Below, in pieces: positions 58,321 to 64,000 of a stretch of 64,000 bases of DNA; position 1 is the stretch's first letter; every line of letters begins with the position of its first letter. The position numbers were made by a program, and so were the translations under genes. The notes under the pieces are model-generated. The model saw only the letters and a list, made by a program, of their open reading frames with translations. It was not told the DNA's origin and did not search any database. The stretch covers positions 26,211-90,210 of the forward strand of contig UQOW01000005.1 in assembly GCA_900542805.1 (NCBI GenBank), in the 5' to 3' direction. Origin of the DNA: an uncultured Sutterella sp. (GTDB lineage Bacteria; Pseudomonadota; Gammaproteobacteria; Burkholderiales; Burkholderiaceae_F).

Positions 58321-60138
58321 CTAAGGCGTCACAAGACAATGCGCCAGGGGCTCGATAGGGCTGCGAACCAACGACAAAAGTCTTTGAGCCGGGCTGAGAA
58401 TGCGTTCGGAAACTTCAATTTGCACCGAACCCGTGGCCGAAGGAGCGATTGACTTGACGGCAACCAGCAATTTTTCCACCCAATTTCTCACTGTATTGGG
58501 AGACTCTTCGTACCAATAAACGGGAGCCGATGCTTTGAGTTTTGCTAGCCTTCGCGCTTCCCGTTCCGCTTTCTCGATACCGCCCAAATCATCAACAAGT
58601 CCGAACTTGAAAGCTTGACGCCCCGTATAAACACGCCCTTGCGCTAAAGGCTCGATTTTGGCAATCGGCATTTTACGGGCAACGGAAACTAAACGCAGAA
58701 AATCTTCATACGTACGTTCGACGGTCATTTCCATGATGTGCTCGAATCGCGGATCAAGCGCCAGGGCCGGACTCTTAGCTCGAGCAAGCCACTCAGTATA
58801 TGCGCCTCCCGTCCCGACGGAAAAGCGGTCCAGCGTCTTTTCAAATGTCGGCATCATGCCGAAAACGCCGACCGACCCCGTAATCGTCATCGGATCGGCA
58901 ACGATTTTGTTGGCGGCAAGACTAATCCAGTAGCCGCCGCTTGCCGCCATATCGCCCATGCTGACGACTACAGGCTTGCCGCTTTTGCGCACCCCTTCGA
59001 GTTCCCGTCGAATCATTTCACTGGCAACGGCACTACCTCCGGGGCTATCGATGCGCACGACAAGCGCAGCAATATGGTTATCGCTCTTGGCCTGTCGAAT
59101 CAGTTCCGTGGCACTACGCGCGCCGATTTGTCCCATGCCGCTTGCGCCGTCACGAATATCGCCTTCAAGCGTTACCACAGCAATGCCCTTCTCGCCGCTT
59201 TCTTTGACCGGCGTCGCCGCTAGGTAATCCAGATAGTCCACAACCCGCAGACTCTCATTGTTTTTACGCCCTTGGCGATCCTGCAATAAAACGCGCACTT
59301 CATCGGCGCCTCGAACGGCATCGACAAGGTTGGCGTTTAACGCAACGCGACTCATATCGCCCTGGGCCAAGCGCACTTCGCTTTCAAAATTGCGAATGAG
59401 GGAGCTGACAGTGCCGGGCATCAGGCCGCGAGAGCGCTCCACCGAATCCGTCACCTGTTTCCAAATATCGTCCATCCAGAAGTGATCGGCCTTAAGAGCC
59501 GCTTCGCTCGGAGCATTGCGCACGAAAGTCTCGGGGAACGACTTGTAGGCTCCGGCTTTGAAAACGTGAACCGTCACTCCGAGATTTTTTAACGCCTCCC
59601 CCCAATATAGACGTGTATCTCCGATGCCCGTTAAAAGAACTCCGCCCATCGGGTGCAAGAAAACCTCGCTGGCATGAGACGCAATCATGTACTGGCGCTG
59701 AGAAAAAGAGCTCGACCAAACCGTCACTTTCTTGCCCGTCGCACGAACTTTGTCCATCGCTTGGCCGATTTCACGCAAGCTTGCAAAACCGGCTGACTGC
59801 AAATCCTCGACACGAACCAAAACACTCTCAATCCGTGAATCTTCCCGTGCTAAGTCCAAAGCGCGAATCACATCGCGTAGACGCGTTTCCGGGTCGGCTC
59901 CCGAGATGGCGTACGCTAAGGCTGCCTCGCGCGAGCCTAAGGCCGATTGCTCAACAATCTTGCCGGAGATTGGAATCACAAGCGCTGTTTTAGGCTCGAT
60001 CCGAACCGTATCGGAGCGAAAAACGAGAACACCGATTCCGATTAAAAGCAACAACAAAATAAGATTCCCGATTGCCCGGCGCGTAAAGTCCAGACCTTTC
60101 CAGAAACGAGAACCGATCCACTTAACGGCGTTCCACAC
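58321..60138 (-). CDS. sppA: Signal peptide peptidase SppA, long (67-kDa) type
   Basis: Inner-membrane serine protease with a Ser-Lys dyad that degrades cleaved signal peptides. The 605-residue protein has one N-terminal membrane helix (NLILLLLLIGIGVLVF), an N-terminal domain with the general-base Lys in VFKAGAYKSFPE, and a C-terminal domain with VRIDSPGGSAVASEMI and the nucleophile Ser in GDMAASGGYW. The duplicated ClpP-like architecture matches E. coli SppA (618 residues). Its start overlaps the end of the HAD gene by 17 bp. Confidence 0.94.
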   Translation of the reverse strand: MWNAVKWIGSRFWKGLDFTRRAIGNLILLLLLIGIGVLVFRSDTVRIEPKTALVIPISGKIVEQSALGSREAALAYAISGADPETRLRDVIRALDLAREDSRIESVLVRVEDLQSAGFASLREIGQAMDKVRATGKKVTVWSSSFSQRQYMIASHASEVFLHPMGGVLLTGIGDTRLYWGEALKNLGVTVHVFKAGAYKSFPETFVRNAPSEAALKADHFWMDDIWKQVTDSVERSRGLMPGTVSSLIRNFESEVRLAQGDMSRVALNANLVDAVRGADEVRVLLQDRQGRKNNESLRVVDYLDYLAATPVKESGEKGIAVVTLEGDIRDGASGMGQIGARSATELIRQAKSDNHIAALVVRIDSPGGSAVASEMIRRELEGVRKSGKPVVVSMGDMAASGGYWISLAANKIVADPMTITGSVGVFGMMPTFEKTLDRFSVGTGGAYTEWLARAKSPALALDPRFEHIMEMTVERTYEDFLRLVSVARKMPIAKIEPLAQGRVYTGRQAFKFGLVDDLGGIEKAEREARRLAKLKASAPVYWYEESPNTVRNWVEKLLVAVKSIAPSATGSVQIEVSERILSPAQRLLSLVRSPIEPLAHCLVTP

Positions 60139-60877
60139 GGTGCATCTCCTGAGCTGCCGATCTTGGTTTAACCGCTATTTTCGCAAGTTCTGAGACATCA
60201 TGCACGGCGTAGTCCACAAAAGTCGGACGTCGAGAAAGCCTTCCAGTGACGCGTCCGGCACACCAAAGTGTTTTTATTCCGAGATCTTTGGCCGCTTTCA
60301 GATTGTTTAATCCGTCATCGACCAGGGTCGCTCGCGTTGCCGGCACCCGACAGTGCGCCAAAATACGTAAGAACACCCTTTTGTCCGGTTTACAGTACCA
60401 CGTACCGGCAAACCGCATCTGCTCGGGAGAAAACACCGCTTCAAACGAATCCCGAATCCCGAGCGCGGAAAGAACACGACAAGCATACTCGTGCGGTCCG
60501 TTTGTCACAACCACCTTGCGCCCCGAAAGTGCGCTTAAAAGCGCGCGTACGCTGGGTGCAGCAAAAACCGGGATCACAAGATTCGTTAAGTCAAAATCAT
60601 GCGTAGCATGAAAAAACTCTTCGGGATGGATTCCGCATTGCCGGTAAAGCCCGAGGAACGTCGCACCATACTCACGCCAGTAGGCGTTCTGGATGCGTGT
60701 CGCTTCGTCCGAGGAAACGTGAAGACGCTCGGCAATAAACGCCGCCATGCGCCGATGGATTTCATGAAAAACACCACCGGCGGCATCGTAAAGCGTGTTG
60801 TCCAAATCAAATAGCCAAAGAGCCGTGTTTTTAAGGCTTCCTACGGAGGACGGCTCTCTTTCGACCCGAACGTGCAC
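60122..60877 (-). CDS. HAD-superfamily phosphatase (pyrimidine 5'-nucleotidase-like)
   Basis: HAD hydrolase predicted to dephosphorylate nucleoside monophosphates, after the SDT1/PYN family often found beside hslUV-type housekeeping genes. Motif I is FDLDNTLYDA, motif II VVTNGPHEYA, motif III Lys in CKPDKRVF, and motif IV TLVDDGLNNLKAAKDLG. It is 251 residues from a GTG at 60877, which has no clear Shine-Dalgarno, so the first 15 residues are uncertain. It lies 13 bases after hslU and overlaps sppA. Confidence 0.85.
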   Translation of the reverse strand: MHVRVEREPSSVGSLKNTALWLFDLDNTLYDAAGGVFHEIHRRMAAFIAERLHVSSDEATRIQNAYWREYGATFLGLYRQCGIHPEEFFHATHDFDLTNLVIPVFAAPSVRALLSALSGRKVVVTNGPHEYACRVLSALGIRDSFEAVFSPEQMRFAGTWYCKPDKRVFLRILAHCRVPATRATLVDDGLNNLKAAKDLGIKTLWCAGRVTGRLSRRPTFVDYAVHDVSELAKIAVKPRSAAQEMHRVERR

Positions 60878-60890
60878 TTGAGCAAAATCC

Positions 60891-62237
60891 CTACAAAACG
60901 TACCGTGAAAGATCTTCGTCTTGGGTTAACGGACCGAGTCTTTCCCGCACATAAGCCGCATCGATGTTGAAACTCGATTCGGCGCAATTTCCAGCCGCAA
61001 AGCTTGCGTCTTCCAAAAGCTTTTCCATCACGGTATGAAGGCGCCTTGCGCCGATATTTTCCGTGTGCTCGTTCACATCGAAAGCATACTGAGCAATGAG
61101 TTTGATGGCCTCGTCATCAAACAAAAGCTTGCAACCGTCGGCCGCAAGAAGCGCCTCGTACTGTTTGACAAGCGAGGCATCGGTCGAGGTGAGGATGCGC
61201 TCGAAATCCTGGCTTGTCAGGCTCTTTAGCTCCACGCGAATCGGCAGACGTCCCTGCAACTCAGGCACCAAATCCGAGGGCTTAGAAAGGTGAAATGCAC
61301 CGGAGGCAATAAAGAGAATATGGTCAGTTTTGACCCACCCGTACTTGGTTTTAACCGTCGTGCCTTCAATAAGCGGCAACAAGTCGCGTTGCACGCCCTC
61401 GCGCGAGACATCGGCTCCGTTTACCTCACCCCCGCGAGCAATCTTGTCGATTTCGTCGATAAACACAATCCCGTTGTTTTCAACGTTATCGACGGCCTCG
61501 CGAATGCATTCGGACTTATCCACCAGTTTTCCGGCTTCCTCTTCCGTGTAGATTTCTAGCAATTCCTTAACTTTCAGGCGCCGCTTTTCTTTCTGTTGCT
61601 GCTGTAGCTTTTCAAAGACGTTTTGAAGCTGGTTTTCCATATCGTCCATGCCTTCGGGCGCAATCATGTTAAAGACAGGTCCCGTGGCCGGAACCTCTGC
61701 CTCGACCACTTTTTCGTCGAGGCGTCCGGCGCGCAAATCTTCCCGTAGGCGCCTCCGAGCAACACCTTCGACGGGAGCGACGGGCGTGCCGTCCGGGTTT
61801 GTTACCTGGGTTGTCGGCGGGACGAGTAAATTCAAAACACGATTTTCCGCCGCTTCGGCTGCCTGCACGTGCACGCGCCTCTTTTGCTGCTCGCGCATGA
61901 GCTTCATGCCGGATTCCATCAAATCGCGAATAATCGATTCGACGTTGCGACCGACGTAGCCCACTTCGGTAAATTTCGTCGCTTCTGTTTTCACAAACGG
62001 CGCATCTGTCAGGCGCGCCAGTCGCCGAGCAATCTCCGTTTTTCCGACGCCAGTCGGTCCGATCATCAAAATATTTTTCGGCGTGATTTCCGAATGAAGC
62101 GGCTCGGGCACGCGCGCACGACGCCAACGGTTGCGTAGTGCAATCGCGACGGCACGTTTGGCATCGTCTTGACCGACGATGTATTTATCCAGTTCACTGA
62201 CGATTTCTCGCGGTGTCATAACAGATCCTGCCGTCAT
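60891..62237 (-). CDS. hslU: ATP-dependent protease ATPase subunit HslU (ClpY)
   Basis: AAA+ unfoldase that feeds substrates to HslV. It has MTPREIVSELDKYIVGQ at the N-terminus, Walker A IGPTGVGKTEIARRLA, the pore loop GYVGR, an I domain from about residue 110 to 240, Walker B IVFIDEIDKIA, and the C-terminal end LSRYVL that inserts into HslV. It is 448 residues long, with ATG 62237 preceded by AAGGAGTAAAGC. It lies three bases after hslV. Confidence 0.97.
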   Translation of the reverse strand: MTAGSVMTPREIVSELDKYIVGQDDAKRAVAIALRNRWRRARVPEPLHSEITPKNILMIGPTGVGKTEIARRLARLTDAPFVKTEATKFTEVGYVGRNVESIIRDLMESGMKLMREQQKRRVHVQAAEAAENRVLNLLVPPTTQVTNPDGTPVAPVEGVARRRLREDLRAGRLDEKVVEAEVPATGPVFNMIAPEGMDDMENQLQNVFEKLQQQQKEKRRLKVKELLEIYTEEEAGKLVDKSECIREAVDNVENNGIVFIDEIDKIARGGEVNGADVSREGVQRDLLPLIEGTTVKTKYGWVKTDHILFIASGAFHLSKPSDLVPELQGRLPIRVELKSLTSQDFERILTSTDASLVKQYEALLAADGCKLLFDDEAIKLIAQYAFDVNEHTENIGARRLHTVMEKLLEDASFAAGNCAESSFNIDAAYVRERLGPLTQDEDLSRYVL

Positions 62238-62240
62238 GCT

Positions 62241-62786
62241 TTACTCCTTCGCTTTGATTACTTCGACCGTGACGTTCTGATTGGTGTAAATACACAAATC
62301 GCCAGCAATTTTCAGCGCTTCGCGCGCAACGGCTTCAGCATCCATGGTCGTGTGCTCGGCCAGGGCACGTGCCGCACTTAAGGCATAAGAGCCTCCTGAG
62401 CCGATGGCGGCAATGCCGTTTTCCGGTTCGATCACATCCCCGTTTCCCGAGACAATCAACGTTGTGGTCGCATCAGCCGTAATCATCATAGCCTCCAGGT
62501 GTCGCAAGGCTTTGTCCGTGCGCCACTGTTTCGCGAGTTCAATCGCCGAGCGCATCAGGTTTCCGGAGTGCTTTTCAAGCATACCCTCAAAACGCTCCAC
62601 CAGCGTAAACGCATCGGCCGTTGCGCCGGCAAAGCCGACAATGACTTTATCGTGATACACGCGACGCACCTTGCGGGCCGTGCCCTTAAAAACCACGTTG
62701 CCGAGCGTGACCTGACCGTCTCCGGCCATGGCAACGACGTTGCCGCGACGCACGCAAAGAATGGTTGTTCCGAGTAACTGCTGCAT
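62241..62786 (-). CDS. hslV: ATP-dependent protease peptidase subunit HslV (ClpQ)
   Basis: Threonine protease forming a double hexameric ring. A short propeptide (MQQLLG) precedes the active Thr in TTILCVRRGN, the pattern of betaproteobacterial HslV, then AMAGDGQVTLGN and FKGTARKVRR. ATG 62786 has AAGGAAAACTCGGT upstream and gives 181 residues; the ATG at 62825 has no ribosome-binding site and would add an atypical 13 residues. It is in the dksA-hslV-hslU order. Confidence 0.95.
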   Translation of the reverse strand: MQQLLGTTILCVRRGNVVAMAGDGQVTLGNVVFKGTARKVRRVYHDKVIVGFAGATADAFTLVERFEGMLEKHSGNLMRSAIELAKQWRTDKALRHLEAMMITADATTTLIVSGNGDVIEPENGIAAIGSGGSYALSAARALAEHTTMDAEAVAREALKIAGDLCIYTNQNVTVEVIKAKE

Positions 62787-62906
62787 ACCGAGTTTTCCTT
62801 TTTCGGATTCTGTGGACCTTTTCATTTTTCAAGTCAGCCTTAAGAAAGAAAAAGGAGGCAAAACCCTGCCCCCTCCTTCTCGGCCTATTGCGGTTCGACG
62901 GTCCGA

Positions 62907-63326
62907 TTAGTCGCCGTACATCCTCTGGCGAATTTCGCGCCGTTCCTGCGCTTCTAGAGAAAGGGTCGTTGTCGGACGCGCCAAAAGACGCGCAACTCCG
63001 ATGGGCTCGCCGGTTTCTTCACACCAACCATATTCACCGTTATCGATACGGCGCAAGGCGGCTTGCACCTTCTTTAAAAGCTTGCGTTCGCGATCGCGTG
63101 TGCGCAACTCGAATGTGCGCTCCTCTTCCAACGTGGCTCGATCGGCCGGATCGGGAACCACTGTTGTTTCGCGTAAGTTCTCCGTTGTTTGGTTGGCGTT
63201 GCTTTGCAACTGAGCTTCCATCATTTGCAAACGGTTGCGGAAAAACTCCACCTGCCGTTCGTTCATGTAGTCCTTCTTGGGCATCGCGAGAAGTTCTTTC
63301 TCGGTCAGCAACTTCTTTTTAGCCAT
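62907..63326 (-). CDS. dksA: RNA-polymerase-binding transcription factor DksA
   Basis: Binds the secondary channel of RNA polymerase and with ppGpp adjusts rRNA and biosynthetic promoters. It has the N-terminal MNERQVEFFRNRLQMM, the coiled coil with the acidic tip VPDPADRAT, and GEYGWCEETGEPIGVARL. Only one of the four zinc-finger cysteines of E. coli DksA remains; the last pair is replaced by LSLEAQERRE. ATG 63326 follows AAGGATGTGTT and gives 139 residues. It lies upstream of hslV. Confidence 0.93.
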   Translation of the reverse strand: MAKKKLLTEKELLAMPKKDYMNERQVEFFRNRLQMMEAQLQSNANQTTENLRETTVVPDPADRATLEEERTFELRTRDRERKLLKKVQAALRRIDNGEYGWCEETGEPIGVARLLARPTTTLSLEAQERREIRQRMYGD

Positions 63327-63565
63327 AACACATCCTTTCATCTGCCTGGCCTGCAACAACATGCGAAATCCCGACAGGGAGCAAATGAATGAAAGAGCTT
63401 GAACACCAAAACGACTTCTCGCGAATGAAAAAACGGTCGGAAAAATCGCTTTCCTTCGGGACGCGACACATTAGCACAGTTTTTCTCTGATGTTTCGGAA
63501 AATTTGTAGGAATTTGAACGCAAAGGCCGAAAAAATTGTTACGAGAGCGGTCCGACTGGGCGTCC

Positions 63566-63571
63566 TATAAT
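63566..63571 (+). promoter_or_regulatory. Putative -10 element of the KTSC gene
   Basis: TATAAT followed by CCGAAG lies 36 bases before the start codon. A TTGTTA at 63536 is too far away to be its -35. Confidence 0.45.
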
Positions 63572-63606
63572 CCGAAGGAATTAGGGATGTTCTTTCGGAG
63601 GCCGTC

Positions 63607-63897
63607 ATGCATCGCAAACCCATTCGTCGCGGAGGCATTCTCTCGGCCGGATACGACCGAATCGGTCGCGTTCTGGAAATTGAGTTTGATACGCACCGCA
63701 TCTTGCGTTACGAGGGCGTCGGACAAGCCGTGGCCGACCGCTTTTTAGAATCGGACTCGCCGCTTTCGCATTACAAAGATGAAATCGAAGAAGAGTATCC
63801 GTGCCGAGAAATCGGGCAAGATAATAAAAACGCCGAACCCTCTCGCAAGAAGTCCGGCGCTGCCGATGCCTTAAGAGCTCTGTTTGAGCCCAAATAG
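63607..63897 (+). CDS. KTSC-domain protein of unknown function
   Basis: A 96-residue protein whose first 65 residues match the KTSC domain pattern: SAGYDRIGRVLEIEF, then a Tyr-x-Gly-Val turn (LRYEGVGQAVADRFLES) and SHYKDEIEEEYPCREI. The domain is widespread and sometimes linked to lysyl-tRNA synthetases, but its function is not established. A basic/acidic tail follows. GGAGGCCGTC precedes the ATG. It appears to be monocistronic and divergent from dksA. Confidence 0.8.
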   Translation: MHRKPIRRGGILSAGYDRIGRVLEIEFDTHRILRYEGVGQAVADRFLESDSPLSHYKDEIEEEYPCREIGQDNKNAEPSRKKSGAADALRALFEPK

Positions 63898-63918
63898 CAT
63901 CGACGTCCCTTACCGACA

Positions 63919-63957
63919 GCGGCGTAAAGTCCCGTCGTTCAGGGCGGGGATATAAGC
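63919..63957 (+). other. GC-rich hairpin resembling an IS200/IS605 right end
   Basis: The segment AAAGTCCCGTCGTTCAGGGCGGGG with its CCCGTC/GGCGGG stem looks like the conserved 3' end found after tnpB genes of the IS200/IS605 group. No transposase gene is next to it in this window, so it would be a solo remnant, or a coincidental terminator of the KTSC gene. Confidence 0.35.
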
Positions 63958-63981
63958 CGCGCAAGCCAGGCGCAGACTTCA

Positions 63982-63987
63982 TATAAT
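63982..63987 (+). promoter_or_regulatory. Putative -10 element at the window edge
   Basis: TATAAT followed by GCC precedes the end of the window; it could serve a gene starting at or beyond 64000. Confidence 0.35.
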
Positions 63988-64000
63988 GCCTTCATGTGGA

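Overview
The window looks like the chromosome of an anaerobic or microaerophilic betaproteobacterium, most likely Burkholderiales/Sutterellaceae (Sutterella or Parasutterella-like). The placement is inference. It rests on the betaproteobacterial gene orders (hemA-prfA-prmC, sspA-sspB, dksA-hslV-hslU, lptD/surA/rsmA with amgK-murU divergent), on a metal-type HemB, and on a metabolism built around H2 uptake and fumarate (membrane [NiFe]-hydrogenase, class I fumarase, DcuB-type C4-dicarboxylate transporter).

Layout. 1-4.8 kb: a universal stress protein, then a leftward operon amgK-murU-tcdA-nitronate monooxygenase-pncA. 4.8-7.2 kb: lptD. 7.2-21.2 kb: a complete uptake-hydrogenase island, structural genes and first accessory genes leftwards (hyaA/B/C/D, hupF, hyaE, hupH, rubredoxin) and hybE, hupK, hypA, B, F, C, D, E rightwards from one divergent control region. 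The island sits between lptD and surA-rsmA, which are usually neighbours. 21.2-26.5 kb: surA, rsmA, a nitroreductase, an amidohydrolase and a DMT exporter. 26.5-33.6 kb: tRNA-Phe and an accessory segment with a trimeric autotransporter adhesin and a complete IS66-family element. 33.6-39 kb: hemA, prfA, prmC, a NIF3 protein, sspA, sspB and tRNA-Thr. 39-41.3 kb: a frameshifted fumarylacetoacetate-hydrolase-family gene and a secreted protein of unknown function. 41.4-48.1 kb: an eight-gene leftward operon that joins a TonB-dependent receptor, a methyltransferase, a metal-type ABC importer and its own TonB-ExbB-ExbD. 48.2-55.1 kb: an AEC transporter, a purine permease, a cysteine-less fumarase paralogue, class I fumarase and dcuB. 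55.3-64 kb: mnmA, engB, hemB, sppA, a HAD phosphatase, hslUV, dksA and a KTSC protein.

How it fits together. H2 oxidised in the periplasm by the HyaAB dimer would pass electrons through the HyaC cytochrome b to the quinone pool. Fumarate made or handled by fumarase and exchanged by the Dcu carrier is the likely acceptor system; the fumarate reductase itself is not in this window. The Hup/Hyp proteins build the NiFe(CN)2CO centre.

The most striking observation is a run of nine G in the signal-peptide codons of the adhesin gene. In the sequence as given it puts the reading frame into an immediate stop. One extra G (or two fewer) restores a 926-residue (or 925-residue) YadA-type adhesin, which is the hallmark of slipped-strand phase variation. 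The second is the fumarase paralogue that has lost every Fe-S cysteine. The third is the self-contained receptor-methyltransferase-ABC-TonB operon.
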